64,000 nucleotides of DNA from an uncultured Bacteroidales bacterium (GTDB lineage Bacteria; Bacteroidota; Bacteroidia; Bacteroidales; UBA932). The notes beneath the pieces are model-generated. The model ran no database searches. It was not told the origin of the DNA and saw only the letters and a list, made by a program, of their open reading frames with translations. Shown here in pieces: positions 54,462 through 63,630 of this stretch; within the stretch, counting starts at the first letter, position 1; every line of letters starts with the position of its first letter. The position numbers and the translations under genes were made by a program. Location: assembly GCA_944326245.1 (NCBI GenBank), contig CALVDF010000001.1, positions 62,001-126,000 on the forward strand. The letters run 5' to 3'.

Positions 54462-55256
54462 TCAGAAATCCAGGGCAAAGACTTCCGACCGGGGCAGACA
54501 CTCCAGCCTAATGTCGCCAGGGACTGACAGTCCCATGGACTGAAGGGTGTGCAATGTACAGTCATAGGCAAGGGACGGCGTATTGTTGTCCTTGCTGAGA
54601 TGGCACAGGAACACCCCTTTGAGCCCCGGGTGCCACAGACGCCGTACAGCCGAAGCGCATGCAGAATTGCTCAGATGTCCGCATTCGCTTACGATGCGGG
54701 CCTTGAGGTCAGGAGGATAGCTGCCTTCCATCAGCATATCCAGATCATAATTGGACTCTATGATCAGATAATCCGCTCCGGCACACAGTTCATAGACATA
54801 GGCCGGCACCTGCCCAAGGTCTGTCATGAACACGAAACGTGTCCCGAAGAAGTCCAGCCTGTAACCCAAGGTCTGGGTAGCATCATGGGGAACCTCGAAT
54901 GCAAGACATCCGATTCCTCTCATTTCTGTCTCATAACCTGGTCGGAGGACCCGTCTGGATCCGCCCACACTCGGCCCCACAGCCTTGTGCCGCATAAGGG
55001 CGTCGTGAAGTTTTGCCGTAGCATAGACCGGAACAGACAGTCGGTCCGCCAGGGACGCCAGACCGCGGATATGGTCCACATGATCGTGGGTCACGAAAAT
55101 CATCTCTACGGATGATATATCCACACCTGCACCGGCCAGTCTCGACTTGATAGTCCTGAAGCCGATTCCGGCATCGACAATCAGGGCTGTATGCTCATCA
55201 CCTATGTAATAGCAGTTACCGTTGCTCCCGCTCGATATACTCAGAAATTTTGCCAT
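54462..55256 (-). CDS. Metallo-beta-lactamase-fold hydrolase, YycJ/WalJ-like
   Basis: 264 residues from the ATG at 55256 (an in-frame ATG three codons upstream is less typical). Opening FLSISSGSNGNCYYI and metal motif THDHVDHIRG, with VPHDATQTLGYRL, FMTDLGQVP, and HLSNSACASAV segments, are hallmarks of the YycJ/WalJ group, putative DNA or RNA 5'-exonucleases. It is the last gene of the mtaD operon, overlapping the HAD gene by 41 bp. Its link to sulfur salvage, if any, may be only positional. Confidence 0.88.
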   Translation of the reverse strand: MAKFLSISSGSNGNCYYIGDEHTALIVDAGIGFRTIKSRLAGAGVDISSVEMIFVTHDHVDHIRGLASLADRLSVPVYATAKLHDALMRHKAVGPSVGGSRRVLRPGYETEMRGIGCLAFEVPHDATQTLGYRLDFFGTRFVFMTDLGQVPAYVYELCAGADYLIIESNYDLDMLMEGSYPPDLKARIVSECGHLSNSACASAVRRLWHPGLKGVFLCHLSKDNNTPSLAYDCTLHTLQSMGLSVPGDIRLECLPRSEVFALDF

Positions 55257-55869
55257 AAAGGTCATCTTTGGGATTGAAGAGCACTACTTGGAAACCCAGT
55301 GCCCTGCCGGCCTCCACATTGGCCGGCGAATCATCAATGTACAATGTCTCTTCCGGGACGATTCCGGAATCATCAACCATTTTCAGGAATATCGCCGGGT
55401 CAGGTTTGGCCACCCTCATCCGGTATGAAAGATAGAGCCTTTCAAATATATCCTTGACATCATATCCTCTGGATTTAAACAGCTTGCGGCAATACCCCAT
55501 TCCTATAGGGTTGGTGTTGCTCAACAGCAGCATCCTGTATTTCTGCCTGAAAAGCAGCAAAGCATCAATCCTCTCCTGCGGTATCTCACTGAGAAAACAG
55601 TTCAGTGAATAGTCAATCTGCTTGTCCGAAACCTCCCTTGGCTGTCCGTCAGGAGTAGTCTTGACAGCTTTCGAACGGATGATGTCCCTGAACTTCGGAG
55701 CTGTTATCCTCCCGGTTTCAAATTTTTCGAAATATCCTACCTGCCTGTAGGAACGCAGCACGTCACCGAAGTCCTTGTAACCGACGACATCGTTGAATGC
55801 CCTTATGCAGGCCACGCGGTTCAGGGGCACTATGACCCCGCCAAGATCGAAAACCAGATTCTTTATCAT
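55216..55869 (-). CDS. HAD-superfamily hydrolase (YihX-like)
   Basis: 217 residues. Motif I FDLGGV (Asp8 nucleophile, with Gly in place of the second Asp, as in YihX-like and epoxide-hydrolase-like HADs), motif II LLLSNTNP, motif III Lys in AKPDPAIF, and motif IV YIDDSPANVEAG are all present. A helical cap lies between motifs I and II, so it is a subclass I sugar-phosphate-type phosphatase. It starts inside the mtnA stop (ATGA), suggesting it acts on the product or on a side product of MtnA; this is inference. Confidence 0.88.
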   Translation of the reverse strand: MIKNLVFDLGGVIVPLNRVACIRAFNDVVGYKDFGDVLRSYRQVGYFEKFETGRITAPKFRDIIRSKAVKTTPDGQPREVSDKQIDYSLNCFLSEIPQERIDALLLFRQKYRMLLLSNTNPIGMGYCRKLFKSRGYDVKDIFERLYLSYRMRVAKPDPAIFLKMVDDSGIVPEETLYIDDSPANVEAGRALGFQVVLFNPKDDLYGKISEYIEREQR

Positions 55870-56957
55870 ACTGTTGTCTCGTTAGGTTTCAGGAAAGTAA
55901 AATCATATGGAGGACGGTAAATCCCTTTTTCGGTGACTATTCCGGAGATAAGGCCGGACGGTGTCACGTCAAAGGCAGGATTATACACCTTGATCCCTTC
56001 CGGAGCAATCCTACGGCTGAAATACAGGTCCGTAACCTCGTCCGGATGACGCTGTTCCACCGGTATCTCTGAACCGGTTGCCGCATCAGGATCTATTGAA
56101 GAAGTAGGTCCAAGTATATAAAAAGGAATACCGTAGTGTCTTGCCAGGATTGCCAGGGCACTGGTACCTATCTTATTGGCCGTATCCCCGTTGCATGCCA
56201 CCCTGTCACAACCTGTGAACACCAGGTCCACCTGCCCGGAAGCCATGAGCGATGCCGCCATGCTGTCGCACTCGAGGGTTACGTCCACTCCGGCCTTATG
56301 CAGCTCGAAGACAGTAATGCGTGCCCCCTGCATAAGCGGACGGGTCTCGTCCGCATATACTCTGGGCGCCAGTCCCCGGCTGTGGGCCAGATAAATGGGG
56401 GCCAGAGCCGTGCCATAGCGGGACACCGCATAGTGTCCTGCATTGCAATGAGTAAGAATACCCATGCCGGGACGGCCTATCAATCCTGCCCCGTACTCCG
56501 CTATTGAAAGACACATCGACATGTCTTCCGCCTTTATGGACTCTGCCTCCATGCGCAATGCTGCCAGCATCTGTTTGATGCCGATGCCGTCAGACATACA
56601 AGCATTGAAGCGCCTTTCCATCCTGCCAATGGCCGCAGACAGATTGACTGCTGTCGGACGGGCTTTCGACAGATAGCGGCTGATACGGAAAAATTCTGAT
56701 GAAGCCTTTGATTCGTCGAATCCAGGCTGAAGCACTACTCGGCGGAACGCTACATACAACCCGTAGGCCGCTGCAATCCCTATCGCAGGAGCCCCCCTGA
56801 CCCTCAGCCGTGCTATGGCTTCATAGACATCCCCTTCATCCTTCAGGGTGAGGAAGCGTTCCTCCCACGGAAGGAGGGTCTGGTCCACTATGACCACTCC
56901 GTCCCCTTCCGGAGCCAAAGATACACTGTCATATGCAAAAAGATCGTCCAGACGCAA
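55866..56957 (-). CDS. mtnA: Methylthioribose-1-phosphate isomerase
   Basis: 363 residues. It converts 5-methylthioribose 1-phosphate to methylthioribulose 1-phosphate. Catalytic residues are visible: Cys171 in ILTHCNAGHYA and Asp251 in FTGCDRVACNGDTANKIGT. Substrate-binding RVRGAPAIG (52-60) is intact. Related eIF2B-like and ribose-1,5-bisphosphate isomerases lack this exact Cys/Asp context. It lies 12 bp after punA and overlaps the HAD gene by 4 bp. Confidence 0.95.
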   Translation of the reverse strand: MRLDDLFAYDSVSLAPEGDGVVIVDQTLLPWEERFLTLKDEGDVYEAIARLRVRGAPAIGIAAAYGLYVAFRRVVLQPGFDESKASSEFFRISRYLSKARPTAVNLSAAIGRMERRFNACMSDGIGIKQMLAALRMEAESIKAEDMSMCLSIAEYGAGLIGRPGMGILTHCNAGHYAVSRYGTALAPIYLAHSRGLAPRVYADETRPLMQGARITVFELHKAGVDVTLECDSMAASLMASGQVDLVFTGCDRVACNGDTANKIGTSALAILARHYGIPFYILGPTSSIDPDAATGSEIPVEQRHPDEVTDLYFSRRIAPEGIKVYNPAFDVTPSGLISGIVTEKGIYRPPYDFTFLKPNETTV

Positions 56958-56969
56958 CTTCCGGTCCTC

Positions 56970-57797
56970 CTACATTCTGGATATCAATTCCGTAAATATC
57001 ACAGTCATGCGGTCTGCCGCCGCATCCGCCGCACGCACCACATCATCCCCGTTGTTCTCGAAATCCTCCGCGTAGTCATCATGGGCCTCATTGGTGATTA
57101 CCGACATACCGAACACAGGGACAGAACTGTGCCTTGCCACTATCACCTCCGGTATGGTGGACATGCCTATGGCATCGGCCCCTATCATACGGAAATACTT
57201 GTACTCCGACGGTGTCTCATAACTGGGGCCTGTTCCGGCCAGATACACTCCTTTCTTGAGTTCTATGCCTTTCTCACGTCCTATCTCCTCAGCCAGCGCG
57301 ATGAGCTTGGGATCGTACGGGCGGGTCATATCGGGGAAACGGGGGCCAAACTCGTCCAGATTGGGTCCTATTAGAGGATTGGGGAGTTTGTTGATATGAT
57401 CGCGTATGATCATGAGGTCACCCACGTGGAAACCGAAATTGACTCCACCTGCGGCATTGGATACAAACAGGGCCTTTATGCCCAGACGTACCATGACCCT
57501 GACCGGAAGAGTGACTTTTTCCATGGGATAACCCTCATAGTAGTGGAAACGTCCCTGCATGGCCAGAACGGTCTTGCCGCCGAGCGTCCCTGCAATGAAA
57601 TTGCCCTTATGCCCTATTGCCGTGGATTTCACGAAATTGGGCACGTCAGTGTAAGGTATGACGAGAGGATTCTCTATCCTGTCCGCCAGTTTGCCGAGAC
57701 CGCTTCCCAGAATTATACCCACTTCCGGTTTCAGGCCTCCCAAGCGGCCTTCCATGTACCGGACCGCTTCCTGTATTGCTTGCATTCTGTTGTCCAT
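56970..57797 (-). CDS. punA: Purine nucleoside phosphorylase, 6-oxopurine type (probable methylthioinosine phosphorylase)
   Basis: 275 residues, trimeric PNP/MTAP family. Motifs: [63 protein letters not shown] (Glu), and VITNEAHDD (Asn). The Glu/Asn pair is that of enzymes acting on 6-oxopurine nucleosides (inosine, guanosine), whereas MTA phosphorylases have Asp residues there. Between mtaD (4 bp upstream) and mtnA (12 bp downstream), the likely substrate is 5'-methylthioinosine, giving hypoxanthine and methylthioribose 1-phosphate; ordinary purine salvage is also possible. Confidence 0.93.
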   Translation of the reverse strand: MDNRMQAIQEAVRYMEGRLGGLKPEVGIILGSGLGKLADRIENPLVIPYTDVPNFVKSTAIGHKGNFIAGTLGGKTVLAMQGRFHYYEGYPMEKVTLPVRVMVRLGIKALFVSNAAGGVNFGFHVGDLMIIRDHINKLPNPLIGPNLDEFGPRFPDMTRPYDPKLIALAEEIGREKGIELKKGVYLAGTGPSYETPSEYKYFRMIGADAIGMSTIPEVIVARHSSVPVFGMSVITNEAHDDYAEDFENNGDDVVRAADAAADRMTVIFTELISRM

Positions 57798-57801
57798 ATC
57801 T

Positions 57802-59073
57802 TTATGCGTTTATTTTTTTCAAAAACCTGGCTGCTTCCTCCCTGGCGCGCGCCAGCACCTCTTCCTGTCCTTCTACCCTGCCGCCCTCCATTATCACGCG
57901 GCCGTCGCATATGACAGTGTCGATGCAGGATGAATTTGCAGAATATATGAAATTGGCCTTGAAATTGTGGGACGGCACGAAAAAGGACGAACCGGTATCC
58001 ACCAGGATCAGGTCTGCCGACGCCCCTTCTTCCACCACTCCTGAATGCAGACCGAGAGCCTTCGCACCGTTAACCGTTCCCATAGCCATAAGCTCGTCCA
58101 GAGGCAGGGATGCCGGATCCCCCCTCCATGCCTTCTGTACCAGAGCCGCAGTCTTCAGGGCTTCGCGCAGATCGAGATTGTTCGAGGACCCGGCCCCGTC
58201 CGTACCCATCGTGACGTTGGCTCCGGCATCCCTCAACTCATTGTACCTGAATCTGTATCCGGAGGCCAGCTTCAGATTGGAATTGATGTTGTGGACCACA
58301 GTTGTTCCGGACTCGCCCAGCAGATGCACATCCCCGTCATCCAGCCAAAGGGTATGCGCTGCGATAACATCCTTTCCCAGCAGCCCCATGTCTGCAAGCC
58401 GGCGGGTCGGGGACACACCGTAACGGGCCAAGTGCGCCTCATTCTCTGTCAAAGTCTCGGAAATATGCGTATGGATCAGCAGTCCGCGGTCTCTCGCAAA
58501 CCCGGCAGCCCACAGCATATTCCCGTCCGATACGGTATAATGGGCATGGATCGAGACTCCGAAACGCACTCTGTCAGACCACGAGCCGGAAGCTTCGTAT
58601 TCCGCGGCACACTCTTCCCTTTGCCTGCGCTGCCTGTCGGCATCCCCCCCGTCGAGGAAACAATATGTGAGGTGGGCCCGCATACCGCTGTCTTCAACAG
58701 CCTGCGCCGCCTTGCTGATCCTCCAGTACATATCGTTGAAAGCCACAGTGCCGGTACGTATCATCTCCAGACAGGCCAGGCGGGTTCCCCAATACACCAG
58801 ATCGTCGTCCAGAGCAGTCTCTGCCTTCCATACGGCATCGAGCCATGCCTTGAGAGGCATGTCCTCACAGATACCTCTGAACAGCGTCATCCCCGCATGT
58901 GTATGCATATTCACAAAAGCCGGCAGCACAGTCATGCCACGGCCGTCAAATACCCGGTCCCCATCCTTGCTCCCTACTGAGGAGCCTATGCGGGATATAA
59001 TCCCTTCCTTTATATATATGTCGCACGGACGGCCCTCCAAGAGGACATTCCGGATAATAAGATTGCCTTTCAT
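57802..59073 (-). CDS. mtaD: Amidohydrolase, probable 5-methylthioadenosine/S-adenosylhomocysteine deaminase
   Basis: 423 residues, the ATZ/TRZ amidohydrolase family. The metal-binding HxH is His57-x-His59 (FVNMHTHAG); further ligands and catalytic residues sit in [16 protein letters not shown], and [11 protein letters not shown] (Asp). Members deaminate MTA to methylthioinosine and SAH to S-inosylhomocysteine, or act on guanine/chlorohydrolase substrates. Followed directly by a 6-oxopurine PNP and MtnA, the MTA deaminase assignment is the most coherent. It is first in the operon; TATATTTG promoter 30 bp upstream. Confidence 0.88.
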   Translation of the reverse strand: MKGNLIIRNVLLEGRPCDIYIKEGIISRIGSSVGSKDGDRVFDGRGMTVLPAFVNMHTHAGMTLFRGICEDMPLKAWLDAVWKAETALDDDLVYWGTRLACLEMIRTGTVAFNDMYWRISKAAQAVEDSGMRAHLTYCFLDGGDADRQRRQREECAAEYEASGSWSDRVRFGVSIHAHYTVSDGNMLWAAGFARDRGLLIHTHISETLTENEAHLARYGVSPTRRLADMGLLGKDVIAAHTLWLDDGDVHLLGESGTTVVHNINSNLKLASGYRFRYNELRDAGANVTMGTDGAGSSNNLDLREALKTAALVQKAWRGDPASLPLDELMAMGTVNGAKALGLHSGVVEEGASADLILVDTGSSFFVPSHNFKANFIYSANSSCIDTVICDGRVIMEGGRVEGQEEVLARAREEAARFLKKINA

Positions 59074-59103
59074 TCCTTATCTTTGCACATGAATCCTAAA
59101 AAG

Positions 59104-59111
59104 CAAATATA
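59104..59111 (-). promoter_or_regulatory. -7 element of the mtaD operon
   Basis: The minus strand reads TATATTTG, matching TAnnTTTG. It implies a leader of ~27 nt; no SAM or SAH riboswitch could fit. Confidence 0.65.
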
Positions 59112-59199
59112 CGGAGAAGTGCCGTAAATCAGGAATTTTTTGAAAAGAATTTAAAATTTTAAGAATAAACCATGCTATTGATTAAAATTAGTAAGCAAA

Positions 59200-59232
59200 T
59201 TTGATATCTTTGGTACATATTTAGTATATTTG
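59200..59232 (+). promoter_or_regulatory. Promoter of the acyl-CoA synthetase-vor operon
   Basis: TTTG (59200-59203), 21 bp, TATATTTG (59225-59232), a near-ideal Bacteroidota promoter giving a leader of ~25 nt. A second TATCTTTG (59205-59212) lies between and may be a tandem start. Confidence 0.75.
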
Positions 59233-59259
59233 CAGGACTAAGTAGAAATTCATTGAATA

Positions 59260-61326
59260 ATGATAACAAAAGAGTTAATCGCGCCTAAAAGCATCGTGGT
59301 CGTCGGAGGTTCGGACGATGTCCACAAGCCGGGTGGAGCCACCCTGAAAAACCTTCTGAACACACACTACTCCGGAGAGTTGTATGTCGTCAACCCCAAG
59401 TGCGACACTGCCCAGGGAATAAAGTCATACAGGGACATAGAGCTTCTTCCTTCCGTGGACTGCGCCATCCTGGCCATACCGGCAAAGACATGCCTGGCAA
59501 CTGTCGAGACCCTTTGCAACAAGAAGGCCTGCAAGGCCATAATCATCCTTTCTGCAGGATTCAAAGAAGACAGCAAGGAAGGTGCCGAGTGGGAAAGAAA
59601 GATAACGGAGGTCTGCAACTCCACCGGAACAGCCCTCATAGGGCCCAACTGCGTAGGTGTAATGACTCACGACTACATCGGAGCGTTCATCCAGCCTGTT
59701 CCCAAAATCAACCCTCTCGGAGCTACACTCATATCAGGTTCCGGTGCGACCATAGTATTCATCCTCGAGGCAGCAATGCAGCTGGGACTGCATTTCAGCC
59801 AGGTATTCTCGGTCGGAAACTGCGCGCAGATAGGTGTAGAAGACGCCCTCGAATACCTTGACGAGAATTACGAGCACGGCAAGAGTTCTCCTGTCATCAT
59901 GCTCTATATAGAAAGCATGAACAATCCGGCAAAACTTGCCAAACACGCCAGGTCGCTTATCGCCAAAGGTGCGAAAATCGCAGCCATCAAGGCAGGATAC
60001 AGCGAGGCTGGCAGCCGTGCCGCTTCTTCACATACCGGTGCCCTTGCCTCTCCCGACAAGGCAGTCAACACCCTCTTCCGCAAGACCGGCATAGTAAGGT
60101 GCTACAGCCGTACAGAACTGGTGACTGTCGCCGCTGCCATGATGTACCCCGAACCGGACGGACGCAGAGTCGGCATAGTGACGCACGCCGGAGGTCCCGC
60201 TGTCATGCAGACAGACGTCCTTTCGTCCAACGGCATCGAGATACCAAGACTTTCCGGTCCCAAAGCCGAAGAGCTTCTCAAGAAACTGTACATAGGCTCG
60301 TCCACAGCCAACCCCATAGACTTTCTGGCAACAGGTACAGCCGAACAGCTTGGATACATCCTGGACGCATGTGAACACGATTTCGACATAGACGCAATCA
60401 CCATAATCTTCGGAAATCCCGGTCTGACAACTGTATATGACGTATACGATCTCATAAGCGAGAAGATAAAGACCTCCAGGAAGCCCATTTATCCTGTCCT
60501 GCCTTCCGTAGTGAACGCCAAGGACGAGATACAGGCTTTCCACGACAAGGGAGGCATCAGCTTCCCTGACGAGGTAGCCCTCGGATCTGCCATCGTCAAG
60601 ATTATGAACAGGCCCAAACCCATCGAGGACTGCACACTGCCGCCGGTTGACAAGAAGATCATCAGAGAGGTCATCGACTCCAACGGAAACGGATATCTGG
60701 AGCCCGAGCAGGTACAGCTGCTGCTGGATGCAGCCGGCATAAACCGCTCTAAGGAATATGTGGTTTCAGAGCTCGCACAGGCCCTCGAAGCAGTCAAGGA
60801 GATCAAGTACCCTGTAGTAATGAAGGTCGTAGGCCCGATCCACAAATCGGACGTCGGAGGAGTATCCCTCAACATTGCCGACGACACTACCCTGTCATCG
60901 GAATTCTACCGCATGATGCGGATCAAGGGAGCTACCGGAGTGCTGCTCCAGCCCATGCTCAGCGGCACAGAGGTATTCGTAGGTGCCAAGAGGGAAGAGA
61001 AGTTCGGCCATCTGATCCTATGCGGACTCGGCGGAATATATGTGGAGGCTCTGCATGACATCAACTACTCCCTGAGCCCTGTTTCAAAGGTGGAGGCAGA
61101 CGAGATGATCCACGGACTCAGAGCCATAAAGCTCCTGGAAGGAGTCCGCGGCAAGGAGGGAGTCAATCTGGTGCTGTTCAACGAAGTCATCCGCCGCGTA
61201 TCGGCCCTGTGCGCAGCAGCCCCTGAGATCTTCGAGATGGACATCAACCCCCTGCTCGGCAATTCCAAGTCTGTAACGGCCGTGGATGCCCGCATCAGGA
61301 TAGAGAAATCAGACGCAGCAAAATAA
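59260..61326 (+). CDS. ADP-forming acyl-CoA (acetyl-CoA) synthetase, fused alpha-beta
   Basis: 688 residues. The alpha part (1-450) has a CoA-binding domain (IVVVGGSDDVHKPGG), succinyl-CoA-ligase-like domains, and the phosphohistidine His258 in SSHTGALA. The beta part (~470-688) is an ATP-grasp domain (YPVVMKVVGPIHKSDVGGVSLNI; MLSGTEVFVGAKRE; DINPLLG). It converts acyl-CoA + ADP + Pi to acid + ATP + CoA. Placed ahead of vorDBAC, its likely substrates are branched-chain or aryl acyl-CoAs made by that complex. Promoter immediately upstream. Confidence 0.93.
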   Translation: MITKELIAPKSIVVVGGSDDVHKPGGATLKNLLNTHYSGELYVVNPKCDTAQGIKSYRDIELLPSVDCAILAIPAKTCLATVETLCNKKACKAIIILSAGFKEDSKEGAEWERKITEVCNSTGTALIGPNCVGVMTHDYIGAFIQPVPKINPLGATLISGSGATIVFILEAAMQLGLHFSQVFSVGNCAQIGVEDALEYLDENYEHGKSSPVIMLYIESMNNPAKLAKHARSLIAKGAKIAAIKAGYSEAGSRAASSHTGALASPDKAVNTLFRKTGIVRCYSRTELVTVAAAMMYPEPDGRRVGIVTHAGGPAVMQTDVLSSNGIEIPRLSGPKAEELLKKLYIGSSTANPIDFLATGTAEQLGYILDACEHDFDIDAITIIFGNPGLTTVYDVYDLISEKIKTSRKPIYPVLPSVVNAKDEIQAFHDKGGISFPDEVALGSAIVKIMNRPKPIEDCTLPPVDKKIIREVIDSNGNGYLEPEQVQLLLDAAGINRSKEYVVSELAQALEAVKEIKYPVVMKVVGPIHKSDVGGVSLNIADDTTLSSEFYRMMRIKGATGVLLQPMLSGTEVFVGAKREEKFGHLILCGLGGIYVEALHDINYSLSPVSKVEADEMIHGLRAIKLLEGVRGKEGVNLVLFNEVIRRVSALCAAAPEIFEMDINPLLGNSKSVTAVDARIRIEKSDAAK

Positions 61327-61338
61327 TACCGTAACCGG

Positions 61339-61506
61339 ATGAGCAACCCGTTCAACAGAATCAAGGTATGGTATTCCGGACAGACACCTACGACAAAAGG
61401 GTTCATCTGGATCGGACTGCTGCTTATAATAGGCATCATTATCCGCTGGGACTATATCAGCAAGGAGGTGGTCGCCGCATTCGGATTTTTAAACTTCAAC
61501 CAATAA
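61339..61506 (+). CDS. Small single-span membrane protein (55 residues) in the synthetase-vor operon
   Basis: ATG at 61339, stop TAA at 61504-61506. The predicted product is MSNPFNRIKVWYSGQTPTTK followed by one hydrophobic helix (GFIWIGLLLIIGIIIRW) and a short tail ending FGFLNFNQ. The start is 12 bp after the synthetase stop, and the stop is 14 bp before vorD, so it fits the operon tightly. The charge distribution (basic before the helix, a mixed acidic/basic tail after it) suggests an inner-membrane protein with the N-terminus in the cytoplasm. It may tether or modulate the soluble Vor complex at the membrane; this is inference. I know no named family for it. Confidence 0.75.
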   Translation: MSNPFNRIKVWYSGQTPTTKGFIWIGLLLIIGIIIRWDYISKEVVAAFGFLNFNQ

Positions 61507-61520
61507 CAAACACTAATTTT

Positions 61521-61742
61521 ATGGCAACACAAGGAGCTATTGTAGTAGACAAAGAAAGGTGCAAGGGCTGCGGAGTATGCGTAGCCAACTGCCCTACCGG
61601 TGCCATTGCCCTCTCGCATGAGGTCAACGGACGAGGTTACAACTTCCTTTCTCTGGTCAACCCCGAGAAATGTATCGGTTGCGCCAACTGCGCGACTGTA
61701 TGTCCTGATTCAGTTATCACTGTTTATCGTGTTAAAATCTAA
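61521..61742 (+). CDS. vorD: 2-oxoacid:ferredoxin oxidoreductase delta subunit (2x[4Fe-4S] ferredoxin)
   Basis: 73 residues from the ATG at 61521. Two bacterial-ferredoxin motifs, CKGCGVCVANCP and CIGCANCATVCP, provide eight cysteines for two [4Fe-4S] clusters. It carries electrons from the TPP subunit of the Vor complex to free ferredoxin. The frame is open further upstream, but that region overlaps the small membrane-protein gene. It is 11 bp from vorB. Confidence 0.94.
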   Translation: MATQGAIVVDKERCKGCGVCVANCPTGAIALSHEVNGRGYNFLSLVNPEKCIGCANCATVCPDSVITVYRVKI

Positions 61743-61753
61743 ATTTTGAGAAT

Positions 61754-62827
61754 ATGGCAGAAAAGATTCTTATGAAAGGTAACGAAGCTATCGCATACGG
61801 AGCCATAGACTGCGGTTGCGACGGATACTTCGGATACCCCATCACCCCTCAGTCCGAGGTGATGGAAACCCTGATGAAAGTACAGCCCTGGGAGACCACC
61901 GGCATGGTAGTACTCCAGGCCGAGAGCGAGACAGCATCCATCAATATGGTATACGGTGGTGCCTGCTGCGGAAAGAAGGTCATGACTTCGTCTTCCAGCC
62001 CCGGTATCAGCCTTATGTGCGAAGGTCTCAGCTATATTGCAGGTGCCGAACTGCCCTGCGTAGTTGTCAATGTTATGCGTGGAGGTCCGGGACTCGGAAC
62101 CATCCAGCCCAGCCAGGGAGACTACTTCCAGACTGTAAAGGGTGGCGGACACGGTGACTACCATCCTATCGTACTCGCACCTGCTTCAGCACAGGACATG
62201 TACGATTTCGTAGGCGAAGCTTTCGAGCTTGCGTTCAAATACCGCAACCCCGCAATCATTCTCGGTGACGGTGTCATCGGCCAGATGATGGAGAAAGTGG
62301 AACTCCGTCCTGCAAAACCCCGCCGCACGGATGAGGAAATCCGCGCTCTTTGCGATTCATGGGCAACCATCGGAAACAAGGGCCGTCACGGAAACACCAT
62401 CACTTCCCTCTCCCTTGACCCTGAGGTTCAGGAAAGATTCAACATCAAACTGCAGAAGAAATATGCAGAGATCGAGGCCAACGAGGTACGCTACTCCACA
62501 TACATGACCGACGATGCCGAATACCTCATCGTTGCATTCGGCTGCATGTCACGTATCGGTGAGAAAGTCGTTGAACTTGCACGCGAGGAGGGCATAAAGC
62601 TCGGACTGCTCCGTCCCATCACCCTCTATCCTTTCCCCAAGAAGGAAATCGATTCACTTGTACCCCAGCTCAAGAACATCCTCTCCCTCGAGCTCAACGC
62701 AGGCCAGATGGTAGAAGATATCAGACTGGTTGTCAACGGACGTATCCCCGTCAACTTCTACGGACGTCAGGGCGGTATGATACCTGATCCCGAGGAGATC
62801 CTGGAAGTCTTCAAAAAAACTATGTAA
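61754..62827 (+). CDS. vorB: 2-oxoacid:ferredoxin oxidoreductase alpha subunit (VorB/KorA type)
   Basis: 357 residues. It belongs to the alpha-type subunits that bind the substrate and the pyrimidine side of TPP: KGNEAIAYGAIDCGCDGYFGYPITPQSE near the N-terminus, then MTSSSSPGISLMCEGLSYIAGAELP, and the C-terminal domain II with FGCMSRIGEKVVELA and LLRPITLYPFP. It resembles the VorB annotation (3-methyl-2-oxobutanoate oxidoreductase), but 2-oxoglutarate cannot be excluded from sequence alone. Heavily biased codon use suggests high expression. vorA follows after 12 bp. Confidence 0.93.
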   Translation: MAEKILMKGNEAIAYGAIDCGCDGYFGYPITPQSEVMETLMKVQPWETTGMVVLQAESETASINMVYGGACCGKKVMTSSSSPGISLMCEGLSYIAGAELPCVVVNVMRGGPGLGTIQPSQGDYFQTVKGGGHGDYHPIVLAPASAQDMYDFVGEAFELAFKYRNPAIILGDGVIGQMMEKVELRPAKPRRTDEEIRALCDSWATIGNKGRHGNTITSLSLDPEVQERFNIKLQKKYAEIEANEVRYSTYMTDDAEYLIVAFGCMSRIGEKVVELAREEGIKLGLLRPITLYPFPKKEIDSLVPQLKNILSLELNAGQMVEDIRLVVNGRIPVNFYGRQGGMIPDPEEILEVFKKTM

Positions 62828-62839
62828 CAAAAGGCAATT

Positions 62840-63604
62840 ATGATGGACATTAACGAAATAATCAAACCTGAAAACAAGGTTTACGGCAAATCCCCCATAC
62901 TCAAAGACAATATCCTCCATTACTGCCCCGGCTGCTCCCACGGTGTAGTCCACAAGGTGATCGCCGAGGTTATAGACGAGATGGGCATCCAGGACAAGAC
63001 CATCGGTATATCCCCTGTCGGATGCTCCGTATTTGCATACAACTATCTCGACATAGACTGGCAGCAGGCCGCCCACGGACGTGCTCCTGCCCTCGCAACT
63101 GCAACCAAGAGGCTCATGCCCGACAAGTACGTCTTCACCTATCAGGGTGACGGTGACCTCGCATCCATCGGTACAGCAGAGGTAATGCACGCCTGCAACC
63201 GCGGTGAGAACATTGTCATCATATTCATCAACAACGCTATCTACGGTATGACCGGTGGACAGATGGCTCCTACCACCCTTCTCGGACAGGTAACTGCCAC
63301 CACCCCTTACGGACGTAAGGCCGAGCTCAACGGATATCCCCTCAAGATCACCGAACTCATCGCCCAGCTCGAAGGTACTTGCTACGTGACCCGTCAGTCG
63401 GTACAGAACCCTGCAGCAGTCCGCAAGACCAAGAAGGCAATCCGCAAGGCATTCGAGAACTCCATGATGCACAAGGGAACTTCTTTCGTGGAAGTTGTCA
63501 GCACATGTAACTCCGGATGGAAGATTCCTCCCGTACAGGCCAACAAGTGGATGGAAGAGAACATGTTCCCGTTCTATCCCCTCGGAGACATGAAAGACAG
63601 GTAA
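62840..63604 (+). CDS. vorA: 2-oxoacid:ferredoxin oxidoreductase beta subunit (TPP-binding)
   Basis: 254 residues. TPP-binding subunit: HYCPGCSHGVVHKVIAEV (cluster/TPP contacts), ISPVGCSVFAYNYLD, HGRAPALATATKR, and the TPP motif GDGDLASIGTAEVMHA followed by the IFINNAIYGMTGGQMAPTT block. Together with vorB and vorC it decarboxylates 2-oxoacids to acyl-CoA while reducing ferredoxin. vorC begins 26 bp downstream. Confidence 0.94.
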   Translation: MMDINEIIKPENKVYGKSPILKDNILHYCPGCSHGVVHKVIAEVIDEMGIQDKTIGISPVGCSVFAYNYLDIDWQQAAHGRAPALATATKRLMPDKYVFTYQGDGDLASIGTAEVMHACNRGENIVIIFINNAIYGMTGGQMAPTTLLGQVTATTPYGRKAELNGYPLKITELIAQLEGTCYVTRQSVQNPAAVRKTKKAIRKAFENSMMHKGTSFVEVVSTCNSGWKIPPVQANKWMEENMFPFYPLGDMKDR

Positions 63605-63630
63605 TAGGAAACATAAAATTATAGATAAAC

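Noticed and set aside
59089..59127. 12-codon ORF directly after a TATCTTTG box (59078-59085)
   Set aside because: It is too short to judge, has no conservation evidence, and its promoter-like box lies antisense in the mtaD leader; probably chance.
61368..61520. Upstream extension of vorD
   Set aside because: It overlaps the 55-residue membrane-protein gene in another frame, and ferredoxin delta subunits start close to the first Cys cluster.
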